DNA of 64,000 bases from Pseudomonadales bacterium (lineage in GTDB: Bacteria; Pseudomonadota; Gammaproteobacteria; Pseudomonadales; Pseudohongiellaceae): positions 1-64,000 of the forward strand of contig WLWQ01000001.1 of NCBI GenBank assembly GCA_012103535.1, in the 5' to 3' direction. The notes under the pieces were generated by a model. It ran no database searches. It was given only the letters and a program-made list of their open reading frames with translations, and had not been told where the DNA came from. Shown here in pieces: positions 23,973 to 33,142 of the stretch; positions within the stretch are counted from its first letter, which is position 1; every line of letters begins with the position of its first letter. A program made the translations under genes and the position numbers.

Positions 23973-25124
23973 TCAGAACATGCGCTGATTATCGTCTTCC
24001 TTACCTATCAGTGAAAGACCGCCGGAATCATCTTCCTCATCGAGATCTTCATCATCAGCATCTTTTCCTTCAGAAAGTTGAATGCGTAGACGTAGATTGT
24101 TTTTAGAGTCGGCGTTCTTAAGCGCTTCTTCGTAAGTGATCTTGCCTGCTTTGTAGAGGTCGAACAAAGCAGCGTCAAATGTCTTCATGCCTTGTTGCTC
24201 ACCTTTCTCCATTACTTCCTTGATCTCCAATACCTTGGCCTGCTTGATCAGGTCGCACACCCGGGGTGTGCCGATAAGGATTTCGATGGCGGCTGCGCGT
24301 TTACCATCTTTAGTGGGAATAAGTCGCTGGGAGATGAACGCTACCAGGTTTAATGATAGATCTAGAAACAGTTGCTTATGTCTCTCATCGGGAAAGAAGT
24401 TGATGATTCTGTCTAGCGCCTGGTTTGCGTTGTTGGCGTGCAATGTCGACAGACACAGGTGACCGGTCTCCGCGAAGGCCAGGGCGTGCTCCATGGTTTC
24501 CTGGCTTCGAATCTCACCAATTAGAATGACATCTGGCGCTTGTCGAAGAGTGTTTTGCAGTGCTTCTTCATAGCTATTTGTATCAACACCCACTTCGCGC
24601 TGATTAACGATGCAACCCTGATGAGGGTGAACGAATTCCACCGGATCTTCGATGGTAATAATGTGACCATCACTGTTCTTATTGCGGTGATCGATGAGAG
24701 CGGCAAGCGAGGTAGATTTACCCGTGCCAGTTCCGCCGACGAACAAAATGATTCCGCGCTTGCTCATGATCAATTCGTCAAGAATCTTGGGTAGTCCGAG
24801 CGAAGCGGCACTTGGGATTTCGGTCTTAATGTTACGGGCAACGATGCCGATCTCGCCTCGTTGTTGAAAGATATTGACGCGAAATCGGCCGATATCGGGA
24901 TCGGCGACGGCTAGATTCATCTCGGGACTTTTTTCAAAAGCTGCAATTTGATCTGCGTCCATTATCTGGTAGGCAATCTTTTTAACCATACCTTCCGGTA
25001 GTTTTTTATCGAGCAACGGAGTCAATTTGCCATGTGCCTTCATACTGGGTGGCGCCCCAGTAGTTAAGAACAGGTCGGAACCGTCCTTCTCGATCATCAT
25101 TTTCAGTAAATCTTTAAATCCCAT
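23973..25124 (-). CDS. pilU: type IV pilus retraction ATPase PilU
   Basis: The 383-residue protein has Walker A G-G-T-G-T-G-K-S-T (about residue 129), Asp box I-T-I-E-D-P-V-E-F, Walker B I-L-I-G-E-I-R and His box S-T-L-H-A-N. The N-terminal L-K-M-M-I-E-K-D-G-S-D-L-F-L and the acidic C-terminal tail (DADDEDLDEEDD) favour PilU over PilT. PilU hexamers assist PilT in pilus retraction. pilT, usually adjacent, is not here; pyrB lies directly upstream on the same strand. Confidence 0.9.
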   Translation of the reverse strand: MGFKDLLKMMIEKDGSDLFLTTGAPPSMKAHGKLTPLLDKKLPEGMVKKIAYQIMDADQIAAFEKSPEMNLAVADPDIGRFRVNIFQQRGEIGIVARNIKTEIPSAASLGLPKILDELIMSKRGIILFVGGTGTGKSTSLAALIDHRNKNSDGHIITIEDPVEFVHPHQGCIVNQREVGVDTNSYEEALQNTLRQAPDVILIGEIRSQETMEHALAFAETGHLCLSTLHANNANQALDRIINFFPDERHKQLFLDLSLNLVAFISQRLIPTKDGKRAAAIEILIGTPRVCDLIKQAKVLEIKEVMEKGEQQGMKTFDAALFDLYKAGKITYEEALKNADSKNNLRLRIQLSEGKDADDEDLDEEDDSGGLSLIGKEDDNQRMF

Positions 25125-25136
25125 AGTCTAAATTCC

Positions 25137-26153
25137 CTACTCAAATCTACTCTCTGTGTACCAACCGACTTTGGAGCCAGTCTGCTCCACCTTGTCTGCA
25201 ACGTCCAGTATAAGCGCGAATAAGGCCATGCGCACTAGTACGCCGTTATCGGTTTGACGAAAAATTGCTAAATTTGGGTGCTGATTCAAATCATTATCCA
25301 ATTCGTTTGCGTCTTTGCGGGAATCTCGAGGGAGAGGATGCATTATCACCGTATTGGGCTGGCAGTTACGGGTATAAATTGCCTGATTCAGCCGAAACCT
25401 GCCGCGATAGATATCTGCCTCCAATTTTGACGTAAACCTTTCTTCCTGAATTCTGGTGAGGTAAACCGTGTCGTTATCACTCAATCCCGCTTCCATATCG
25501 TCGGTTTCAACCACCGTATGACCGGCTTCCCGCAGCTTTCCGACTATGTCAGTCGGCATCTTCAGTTCATTCGGCGAGATCAGGGTAAATTGAATGTCCT
25601 TATAAAGAAGCAAGAGTTGCGACAAGGAATGCACTGTTCGCCCGTGCTTGAGATCGCCCACCATAGCGATATGCATGCCGTCGATCGGTCTTTCATTGGA
25701 CACCAGTTCTTTGCGGATGGTGTATAAATCGAGCAGCGCCTGGGAAGGGTGTTCGTTCGGACCGTCACCGCCGTTTATGACAGGAACTCGGCTCGCCTTG
25801 GCGAATTCTGCAACAGAACCTACCTGAGGATGGCGCATAACGATTACGTCGCTATAGCCGGATATTACCCGTGCAGTATCGTAGAGGGATTCGCCTTTGG
25901 ATATTGAGGAGGATTTTACGTCAGTGGTTTCCCTGACATGACCGCCGAGAAGATTGAATGCACAACCGAAACTTACCCGGGTTCGGGTGCTGGGTTCGAA
26001 AAACATATTGCCGAGAATTGCACCATCGAGGGCTTTGGTGATGCGCTCGCGGTGAGCATAAGGTTCCATAGTATCAGCGACTTCAAAGACTCTTTCGACA
26101 TCGTCTCTTTCAAACTGATTAACGCTGATTATATGGGCGCCGCGAAAATCCAT
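25137..26153 (-). CDS. pyrB: aspartate carbamoyltransferase catalytic subunit
   Basis: The 338-residue protein has the carbamoyl-phosphate motif F-F-E-P-S-T-R-T-R-V-S-F (about residues 52-63), S-S-S-I-S-K-G-E-S (80s loop), N-G-G-D-G-P-N-E-H-P-S-Q-A-L-L-D and M-H-P-L-P-R. It makes carbamoyl-aspartate in pyrimidine synthesis. pyrI is absent, and length and sequence fit the type without an attached dihydroorotase-like subunit gene next to it; the pathway's next gene, pyrC, is 27 kb away. Confidence 0.96.
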   Translation of the reverse strand: MDFRGAHIISVNQFERDDVERVFEVADTMEPYAHRERITKALDGAILGNMFFEPSTRTRVSFGCAFNLLGGHVRETTDVKSSSISKGESLYDTARVISGYSDVIVMRHPQVGSVAEFAKASRVPVINGGDGPNEHPSQALLDLYTIRKELVSNERPIDGMHIAMVGDLKHGRTVHSLSQLLLLYKDIQFTLISPNELKMPTDIVGKLREAGHTVVETDDMEAGLSDNDTVYLTRIQEERFTSKLEADIYRGRFRLNQAIYTRNCQPNTVIMHPLPRDSRKDANELDNDLNQHPNLAIFRQTDNGVLVRMALFALILDVADKVEQTGSKVGWYTESRFE

Positions 26154-26348
26154 AATCGGTAGCTTGTCATTATCTAGTCCACATTATTGTGGATTCATTT
26201 TTCACTCTGCATAAAGCAGTGCGATACTACTACAAATAGGCTAGTGATTGCAGTTAAGATCACTGAAATCACAGATTTGCAGCGGATAGAATTTCGATCA
26301 GCGCTGCAATGTGTTCTAGTTATAAATCGCCCACAAGGATTGTTATCC

Positions 26349-27788
26349 ATGCCTTCTCCGACCATCTACTGGTACGACTTTGAGACTTTTGGAGCAGATC
26401 CGCGCCGGGACCGCGCCTGTCAATTTGCGGGTATACGAACCGACGAAGATTTGAACATCATCGGTGAACCACTGGTTATGTATTGCCGGGTTGCCGATGA
26501 CTTCTTACCAAATCCGTTCGCTTGTCTGGTTACCGGCATTACTCCGCAAAAAGCCAACGCAAACGGAATTCCGGAAGCTGAGTTTATTAAAAAAATAAAT
26601 CAGGAATTTTCTGTCGCGCAAACCTGCGTTGCTGGATACAACAGTATTCGATTTGATGATGAGATTACCCGGCAACTACTCTACCGCAATTTTTTCGATC
26701 CCTATGAGAGGGAATGGAAGAACGGCAATTCTCGCTGGGACATTATCGATATGCTGCGGCTCTGCGCAGCGACTCGACCGGAAGGCATTGAATGGCCGCG
26801 GAAAGAAAACGGTTCTGTCAGTTTTAAACTAGATCAACTCACCGTAGCGAATGGTATTGAACATAGTGATGCTCATGACGCTTTAGCCGATGTCATAGCG
26901 ACAATTGAAATGGCAAAGCTGGTAAAAACTGAGCAACCGAAACTCTATGACTTTGTCTATCGGTTAAAAAACAAATCTCAAGTCCAGGCTGAAATAGACC
27001 TGGTTACACAGAAACCAATCTTACATGTGTCCATGCGTTATCCTGCGAGCCAGGGCTGCATGGCGCTAGTCATGCCAATTTGTAATCACCCGAGTAACAA
27101 AAACGGTATCGTTGTTTACGACTTGCGAGAAGATCCTTCGGTATGGAACAAACTTAGCGTTGCGGAAATTAAAGAGAGAGTTTACACAGCCAAAGACAAG
27201 TTGCCCGCGGGAGCGACGCGTATTCCTCTAAAGACACTGCATATTAATCGCTGTCCTATAGTAACTTCACCGGCGGTACTGCAAGCCGAGCAAGCGGCCC
27301 AGTTCCAGGTTGATTTGGAAAGCTGTCGAACCCACTGGGAACAGTTGCAAGGCAATAATGAAATCAAGCAGAAAGTCAGTGCAGTTTTCGGTGATGAAAC
27401 TTTTCCAGCAGAAACCGACCCGGATCTCATGATCTATAGTGGCGGTTTTTTCAGTGAAGGCGACCGCGATTTGATGGGTATTGTCCGTGACACAAATCCT
27501 GCTGATCTCGGACGATTGGATCTGCCTTTTCGTGACAGGCGACTACCGGAAATGCTCTTCCGTTATCGTGCGCGTAATTATTGCGAGACCTTAAACAGTA
27601 ACGAGCGGGAAAACTGGCAGGCATATCGGAAGGAAAAGATTTTAGCGAGTGAAGCAATTGCCCGTTACGAGAAGGACATGGAAAAAGCCTGGCAGAAGGT
27701 GAATGAGGAAAGTAGTGACCGCGGGCAAGTCGTGCTTAACGAACTGCAGGAATATACCGACGAACTTATTCAATCTTTGATGGAATAA
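26349..27788 (+). CDS. sbcB: exodeoxyribonuclease I
   Basis: From the ATG at 26349 the product is 479 residues, close to E. coli ExoI (475). It has the DEDD exonuclease residues in Y-W-Y-D-F-E-T-F-G (about residue 10), A-G-Y-N-S-I-R-F-D-D-E and D-A-H-D-A-L-A-D-V, plus the ExoI C-terminal region (P-E-M-L-F-R-Y-R-A-R-N). It digests single-stranded DNA 3' to 5' in repair and recombination. A frame from 26187 adds 54 unrelated residues and is rejected. Its end overlaps the convergent amidohydrolase by 19 bases. Confidence 0.95.
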   Translation: MPSPTIYWYDFETFGADPRRDRACQFAGIRTDEDLNIIGEPLVMYCRVADDFLPNPFACLVTGITPQKANANGIPEAEFIKKINQEFSVAQTCVAGYNSIRFDDEITRQLLYRNFFDPYEREWKNGNSRWDIIDMLRLCAATRPEGIEWPRKENGSVSFKLDQLTVANGIEHSDAHDALADVIATIEMAKLVKTEQPKLYDFVYRLKNKSQVQAEIDLVTQKPILHVSMRYPASQGCMALVMPICNHPSNKNGIVVYDLREDPSVWNKLSVAEIKERVYTAKDKLPAGATRIPLKTLHINRCPIVTSPAVLQAEQAAQFQVDLESCRTHWEQLQGNNEIKQKVSAVFGDETFPAETDPDLMIYSGGFFSEGDRDLMGIVRDTNPADLGRLDLPFRDRRLPEMLFRYRARNYCETLNSNERENWQAYRKEKILASEAIARYEKDMEKAWQKVNEESSDRGQVVLNELQEYTDELIQSLME

Positions 27789-28777
27789 AACTTAACCGCC
27801 GTGTCGTGATACATGGCTTTCTTCTCATCATCACTGAACTCTGTCGTAACTCGTTTAAAGGAGTTCCACAGAATATTGTAGGAACAGGAAACCTTGTCCA
27901 CCGGAAAATTGCTTTCGAACATGCAACGATTTGGGCCGAACTGTTCGATGCAATGCAAAATATAGGGTCGAGTCGCTTCCGCTAGTTGTTCTGAAGTAGG
28001 GGGCAATTCCTGTTTGTGCCACTGGAAGCCATTGATCGCCATGGCCAGGCCACCTAGTTTCACCACAACGTTGTCGCATTGAGCGAGTGCTATGATGTTA
28101 TTTTTCCAAACTTCAAATATTTCCTTTCTTCTTCCTTTATAAGGACCAATGCCCAGTGGTCCTCCGACATGATCCAGTACTATTGCTTGCTGGGGAAATG
28201 CCTTGGCCAGAGACAACAATTCCGGAAGCTGGCTGTGATAGAGCCAGGCATCAAAGCTAAGATCAAACTCCTTCAAACGAGCGAATCCCAATCTGAATTC
28301 CGGATTTAGATAAAGTTCTGTTGGAGGATTGGTGTGGGAATTACGCACTTCTTCGCTACTGTCCCAGCTACAAGCGTGTCGAATGCCGCGAAAGCGATTG
28401 GGGCTCGCTTCAATGTGAGCAGTAAGTACTTCGTCAACAGCATCGCCAAGAAGTAGGTCGGCGAAACTCACAATCGCCGCAGCCGCTTTCGTTTCTCCGA
28501 ATTCGCCGCTTGCACTAACTTCGGCAATCGATTGAACGAATTCTGTTTCGCCAACTGGCGCAAGGGCTACTGTCGTATCTTTTTTATATTCGGACATGCA
28601 CTCAACGAACACAGTGGATACGACTTTATGTCCGCTGTTGGTATCGTCGAGCAAATCTTCTAAAAGATAGCGACTTCCAGGATGATCCCAGAGGTGATGA
28701 TGGGGATCGCAAATTTGCAGCCCTGGTTCGAGAGTTTCTTCTTCAATTTGATTAAGCCATTGTTGATTTACTGGCAT
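27770..28777 (-). CDS. amidohydrolase-2 family metal-dependent hydrolase
   Basis: The 335-residue TIM-barrel protein has I-C-D-P-H-H-H-L-W-D (metal-binding H-x-H, about residues 22-31), the F-R-G-I-R-H segment, A-I-V-L-D-H-V-G-G-P in mid-protein and F-E-S-N-F-P-V-D (late Asp). These fit the amidohydrolase-2 group that includes lactonases and decarboxylases. Substrate unknown. It converges with sbcB, overlapping by 19 bases, and stands alone otherwise. Confidence 0.85.
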   Translation of the reverse strand: MPVNQQWLNQIEEETLEPGLQICDPHHHLWDHPGSRYLLEDLLDDTNSGHKVVSTVFVECMSEYKKDTTVALAPVGETEFVQSIAEVSASGEFGETKAAAAIVSFADLLLGDAVDEVLTAHIEASPNRFRGIRHACSWDSSEEVRNSHTNPPTELYLNPEFRLGFARLKEFDLSFDAWLYHSQLPELLSLAKAFPQQAIVLDHVGGPLGIGPYKGRRKEIFEVWKNNIIALAQCDNVVVKLGGLAMAINGFQWHKQELPPTSEQLAEATRPYILHCIEQFGPNRCMFESNFPVDKVSCSYNILWNSFKRVTTEFSDDEKKAMYHDTAVKFYSIKD

Positions 28778-28869
28778 TGCCGTGAGGATCCGTTTATGTC
28801 AAAACTGCAACATAAATTGTAATCAAGCTGTCATCAAGTTTAGTTAACTTGTATCCAGCAATTTAAATA

Positions 28870-28949
28870 TCAAGGAAATAGATCTAGATTGCTTCCCCTA
28901 GCTGCAATACTCAGTATGCACTGGCTTCCCCTGGCCGGTGCTTTTTTTT
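28870..28949 (+). ncRNA. candidate small RNA with two C-rich loops
   Basis: No protein gene on the + strand ends near here, yet a rho-independent terminator stands at 28918-28949. Upstream is a second hairpin ATTGC/GCAAT (28888-28908). Both loops expose the same octamer CTTCCCCT (28892-28899 and 28925-28932), which could pair with ribosome binding sites. The 5' end is a guess; I see no strong promoter. The stretch lies between divergent neighbours (28777 and 28983). Confidence 0.4.
28918..28949 (+). terminator. rho-independent terminator of the candidate small RNA
   Basis: GCACTGGC (28918-28925) pairs with GCCGGTGC (28934-28941), with one G-U pair and an 8-base loop, followed by eight T (28942-28949). 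Confidence 0.85.
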
Positions 28950-28982
28950 GCATATTGAATTGTAGAAGAAAGGACTAAATCT

Positions 28983-29885
28983 TTAAGTTTCTTGCAGCCG
29001 TTCAAATTCGAGCTCGAACTTCTGGTGACGAGGAATCGCCTGAAACACTTTCGCTTTGGGGTAATTGCGTTTTATTAATGTGGCGATTTCGTTTTTTGGT
29101 TTATTTTCAATTTCGGCACCGAAATAGATAGCGCGAACTTCTGCTTGTTGAAAGCGTATCTGTTCAAACATCTTTGATTCGTCGTCCAATTTAGTGGGGC
29201 TTTCAGAGAGTTTTAATAAGCGCCACTCTTTTTCTTTGGAATCCTGTTTCGATTTACACAGAAATTTATCGGGGAAAGTTTCTTGCACGAGGACGTTGGA
29301 TTGATTCATCAAAATGTCCATCTGTTCAGCTAGCGGAGATATCTCTGGTTTCGTGTCGCTGTACTTAACGGGCATTGGTTGTTCCATGGAAGTTTCTTCA
29401 CCACAGGCGAAACGGATGGCGACCCCAGTGTGATTGTTAGCATAACGTTTCCACGAGGCGATATCGTCATGGCCGTCACTGAGGCAAAGAATTCGCAGGT
29501 CGCGGGAGTATTGTTTCCAGGTGCGCATGATTTCGAGTACTTCGGGTTCACGATGTTGCACCATCGACGTTAATAGTTCAGTCAGTACTTCTTGCGCTTC
29601 TTCTTCCGAATCGAATCGATCTTCGGTGCGCCAGCGGCGAATGGCTTTGATGAGGGGACTATTACCTTTGGGATCATCACGGGAGAAGATCAGCCCGAGT
29701 GTGGATTTCACACAGGCAGTGAGAAGCGATCTGGAGTCAAAATTCAGTGTCGTGCGATGATTCAATTCAAATGGATCATCGAATAGACAGGGGGCGCTCC
29801 AGCGCAGTGTCGATTCCGACAGAATGTTGATCGCTGATTCTGCGTCAGTAAATTTCACCAGCGAAGTCGGCTGTTTGTAACTCAC
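28983..29885 (-). CDS. DUF2971 domain protein
   Basis: The 300-residue protein begins L-V-K-F-T-D-A-E-S-A-I-N-I-L-S and W-S-A-P-C-L-F-D-D-P-F-E-L-N, then C-L-S-D-G-H-D-D-I-A-S-W-K-R-Y-A-N-N-H-T-G-V-A-I-R-F, then K-E-K-E-W-R-L-L. These are the hallmarks of DUF2971, a cytoplasmic family of unknown role often found in accessory and defence-related contexts. No partner gene is visible here, so I make no defence claim. It stands alone on the - strand. Confidence 0.8.
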   Translation of the reverse strand: MSYKQPTSLVKFTDAESAINILSESTLRWSAPCLFDDPFELNHRTTLNFDSRSLLTACVKSTLGLIFSRDDPKGNSPLIKAIRRWRTEDRFDSEEEAQEVLTELLTSMVQHREPEVLEIMRTWKQYSRDLRILCLSDGHDDIASWKRYANNHTGVAIRFACGEETSMEQPMPVKYSDTKPEISPLAEQMDILMNQSNVLVQETFPDKFLCKSKQDSKEKEWRLLKLSESPTKLDDESKMFEQIRFQQAEVRAIYFGAEIENKPKNEIATLIKRNYPKAKVFQAIPRHQKFELEFERLQET

Positions 29886-30132
29886 TTACTCTCCTTGTAA
29901 ACCTGGCGTGTACAGGACCAAGCTTCCTTGCTTGTTTGGCAATCTCTGCAGGTTACGCCAAAAAGCATACTTCTTTGAAAAAGTATGGTTGCTAAACCGC
30001 TGTTTTGCCAGTTGATAAGGCGATTTGATGGCAAATTAATGACAAATTATCCGAGCCGCGGTGGATGCCCGTGCAGGATGAATAAACCACCCCGAGAGTT
30101 GCTTTTGCAGTGGGTACTGCTACATTGCGCCC

Positions 30133-31926
30133 ATGGAAAGCCAATCCAGCAGTAAACTCCTTATCCGGGCTTCGAGATTCCTAAAACCCTATAAAAAACA
30201 GATAGTTTGGGCCAGCATTGCACTTATTTTCACAGCTGGCTTAAACCTCACTCTGGTGCAGTACATTCGCATTATTGTGGATGAAGGGTTTGTGGCGAGT
30301 TCCATGGCATCTTTAGGCCAGGCAATAACGGGATTCGTCATCATCGCGGTGCTGCAGGCGATAGGCACATTTGCCCGCTTCTACTGGGTTTCCTGGCTGG
30401 GAGAGCGAGTTACAGCGGATCTGCGGCAAGCTGTGTATTCTCACATTATTGCTCTCCATCCCGGCTATTTTGAGGCAAATTTAAGCGGCGAGATCCAATC
30501 CCGCATTACCACCGACACCACCCTTATCCAGTCTGTCATTGGCTCATCAGCATCGGTCGCCCTGCGCAACCTGCTGCTGCTAATCGGAGGCACGGCCTTT
30601 CTGTTTATTACCAATCCGCGCTTAACCAGCGTAGTTCTGATCTGTATCCCGCTGGTGGTGGGGCCCATTATGTTCTTCGGGCGCCGGGTACGGCGACTCT
30701 CCCGCAGTAGCCAGGACAAGGTAGCTAATGTTGGTGCCTACGTCGGGGAGAGCATTCAGCAGATCAAAACCGTACAGGCTTATAACCATCAGGATTATGA
30801 CCGGCGAGAATTCGCCAAGCATGTAGAAAATGCTTTCGAAATAGCTCTTAAGCGTATAAAAACTAGCTCTTTTTTAATCACAATAGTGATGACACTGGTG
30901 TTTGCAGCCGTCGCCGTCATGATCTGGGTTGGCGGTCAGGATGTGATCAATGGAACCATGAGCGCCGGTGAACTAACGGCATTTATCGCCTATGCGGTGA
31001 TGGTGGCCATGGCGGTCGCCGCGATCTCCGGGGTTTTGGCGGAATTGCAGCGTGCTGCCGGGGCGCTGGAACGACTCATGGATCTGCTCCACGCCGAAAG
31101 CGAAATTACGGCGCCGGATAATCCCCAAGAATTTGTCGGCAAGCCGCGCGGCGCGCTCAGTATTGAGAACTTGACCTTCGCCTACCCCACACGCCAGGAA
31201 ACACCGGCACTGAAGGACATTTCATTGAACATTGAGCCAGGCGAGAATGTGGCACTGGTTGGGCCATCTGGGGCAGGGAAATCGACGCTGTTTGATCTGA
31301 TTCTGCGCTTCTACGACCCAAGTGCGGGCTCTATTCGTCTCGAGGGTATCGATATTCGAGAACTGGACCCGCAAGAGCTCCGCAGTCATATTGCCGTGGT
31401 TGCACAGCAACCCGCGATGTTTACCGGCAATGTCTCAGACAATATTCGCTACGGGAATCCGGAGGCCGAAGAGGGCGCCGTTATTGCAGCAGCCCAGGCT
31501 GCCTTCGCCACTAATTTCATTGAAGAATTGCCAGATAAGTACGAAAGCTTTCTGGGGGAATCCGGTATTCGACTTTCCGGCGGCCAGAAACAGCGTATCG
31601 CTATCGCGCGAGCTATCCTGAAAGACCCGGAAATTCTACTGCTGGATGAGGCTACCAGTGCCCTGGACGCAGAAAGTGAAAGGCAAGTGCAGTTGGCACT
31701 GGAGAAGTTAATGCAGAATCGAACCTCGTTAATAATCGCGCACCGCCTGGCCACGGTTAAAAACGTGGATCGAATCGTAGTGATGGACGCTGGGGCTGTT
31801 ATTGCCCAAGGTAGCCACCGAGAATTAATGCAAAGCAGTGAGCTGTACGCGAATCTGGCTGAACTGCAGTTTAGTGAATCAGGGCCGGGCGCCGGAGCGG
31901 CCATATCGGCGGTCATTAACCAATAG
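30133..31926 (+). CDS. ABC exporter, half-transporter with fused ATPase
   Basis: The 597-residue protein has an N-terminal six-helix ABC exporter domain (about 20-320) and a nucleotide-binding domain with Walker A G-P-S-G-A-G-K-S-T, signature L-S-G-G-Q-K-Q-R, Walker B I-L-L-L-D-E-A-T-S-A-L-D and the H-loop histidine (I-I-A-H-R-L). It resembles MsbA/LmrA-type exporters and would act as a homodimer moving lipids or drugs out of the inner membrane. Substrate unknown. The acyltransferase downstream hints at a lipid link, which is inference. Confidence 0.92.
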   Translation: MESQSSSKLLIRASRFLKPYKKQIVWASIALIFTAGLNLTLVQYIRIIVDEGFVASSMASLGQAITGFVIIAVLQAIGTFARFYWVSWLGERVTADLRQAVYSHIIALHPGYFEANLSGEIQSRITTDTTLIQSVIGSSASVALRNLLLLIGGTAFLFITNPRLTSVVLICIPLVVGPIMFFGRRVRRLSRSSQDKVANVGAYVGESIQQIKTVQAYNHQDYDRREFAKHVENAFEIALKRIKTSSFLITIVMTLVFAAVAVMIWVGGQDVINGTMSAGELTAFIAYAVMVAMAVAAISGVLAELQRAAGALERLMDLLHAESEITAPDNPQEFVGKPRGALSIENLTFAYPTRQETPALKDISLNIEPGENVALVGPSGAGKSTLFDLILRFYDPSAGSIRLEGIDIRELDPQELRSHIAVVAQQPAMFTGNVSDNIRYGNPEAEEGAVIAAAQAAFATNFIEELPDKYESFLGESGIRLSGGQKQRIAIARAILKDPEILLLDEATSALDAESERQVQLALEKLMQNRTSLIIAHRLATVKNVDRIVVMDAGAVIAQGSHRELMQSSELYANLAELQFSESGPGAGAAISAVINQ

Positions 31927-31928
31927 TT

Positions 31929-31952
31929 TTTAATGTTATAAATAACATTAAA
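31929..31952. repeat. A/T-rich inverted repeat before the acyltransferase gene
   Basis: TTTAATGTTAT (31929-31939) and its complement ATAACATTAAA (31942-31952) are separated by two bases. It lies 39 bases before the acyltransferase start, right after the ABC exporter stop. It could be an operator or a weak stem. Confidence 0.55.
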
Positions 31953-31990
31953 TTAATTCTCTAATTAATTGATACAAATGGATTATTTCT

Positions 31991-33142
31991 TTGGATAAAT
32001 TTAAGGATATAAGGCCGTACCAGGATGCCGAAATCAGGCCGGTTCTGGATCGCATGCTCACGGATGAGGAGATGCTGGACAGCATTGCCAGGTTCTATTT
32101 TCCTCGTCTCACCCGCATTTTCCCCAAGACCATGACCGATGCTGCCGCGAAAAAGCTGCGCAAGCAGGTTAAAACCGTCCATGACGTGAAATCCATGCAA
32201 GACGTCATTGCCAGTTACATGGATAAGATGATCCATGACACTACCACGCAGTTAACCAATTCCGGCCTGGAAAAACTCAAGGACGGCCGTAATTACCTTT
32301 TTATCAGTAATCACCGCGATATCACCATGGATCCGGCCTTTGTGAATTACATGCTCTATCACGCCGGACACGAAACATTACAGATAGCCATTGGCGATAA
32401 TCTGCTGAAAAAGCCTTTTGTGACTGATCTGATGCGTTTGAATAAAAGTTTTATCGTGCATCGATCGCTGAAGGGAAGGGAATTGCTGCAGGCGTTGAAA
32501 CTTTTGTCGGAGTACATGCACTATTGTGTTGCCCATGAAGAAAACGTCTGGATAGCTCAGCGTGAAGGGCGGGCGAAAGATGGAATAGATAAAACCGATC
32601 CCGCCTTATTGAAAATGTTAGCGATGGGTAGACGCGATCTTCCACTTGGGGAAAGTTTAAACGAGTTGCACATCGTGCCTGTCGCTATTTCCTATGAATA
32701 CGATGCCTGCGATGTGTTAAAGGCGGACGAACTCTATCAACTTGAAACCCGGGGAAGCTTCACCAAGACAGATAAGAGTGATATTCAGAGTATTGTTACC
32801 GGAATGATCGGGACTAAAGGTCATGTGCATGTTGCGTTCGGCGCAGAGCAGAAGTTTGAAAGCGATGATCCCGACGAGCTGGCTGAGATTATAGATGCGC
32901 AGATTTTAGAAAATTACGCCTTGAGTGACAGTAATTACTTGGCGCTGGAAAAGCTCAAACAAGATGGATTAGCGCCACTGCATTTACTTAGTGATATATT
33001 CGAGCGCAGAGAAATTTCCAAAGCAAATCGTAAAAAGTTTGAAAAAAGAGTTAAGGCGATAGATCCAAAACTGCATAAACATCTTCTATTCGGGTACGCT
33101 AACCCCGTTATTAATAAACTGAAATCTGGATTTGCTGTCTAG
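31991..33142 (+). CDS. PlsC-like glycerophospholipid acyltransferase
   Basis: The 383-residue protein has the acyltransferase motif I-S-N-H-R-D-I-T-M-D-P (N-H-x-x-x-x-D, about residues 106-116), then an I-A-I-G-D-N-L-L-K-K-P-F-V region, F-I-V-H-R-S and W-I-A-Q-R-E-G-R-A-K-D-G, which correspond to motifs II and III. It would acylate a lysophospholipid or related acceptor at the membrane. No ATG is available; the start used is TTG at 31991, with a stop codon only seven codons upstream. It overlaps the convergent DUF349 gene by 4 bases. Confidence 0.85.
   Translation: MDKFKDIRPYQDAEIRPVLDRMLTDEEMLDSIARFYFPRLTRIFPKTMTDAAAKKLRKQVKTVHDVKSMQDVIASYMDKMIHDTTTQLTNSGLEKLKDGRNYLFISNHRDITMDPAFVNYMLYHAGHETLQIAIGDNLLKKPFVTDLMRLNKSFIVHRSLKGRELLQALKLLSEYMHYCVAHEENVWIAQREGRAKDGIDKTDPALLKMLAMGRRDLPLGESLNELHIVPVAISYEYDACDVLKADELYQLETRGSFTKTDKSDIQSIVTGMIGTKGHVHVAFGAEQKFESDDPDELAEIIDAQILENYALSDSNYLALEKLKQDGLAPLHLLSDIFERREISKANRKKFEKRVKAIDPKLHKHLLFGYANPVINKLKSGFAV

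Noticed and set aside
28983..29885. Defence-system role for the DUF2971 protein
   Set aside because: DUF2971 occurs in some defence loci, but the neighbours here are an amidohydrolase and an ABC exporter with no other defence gene.
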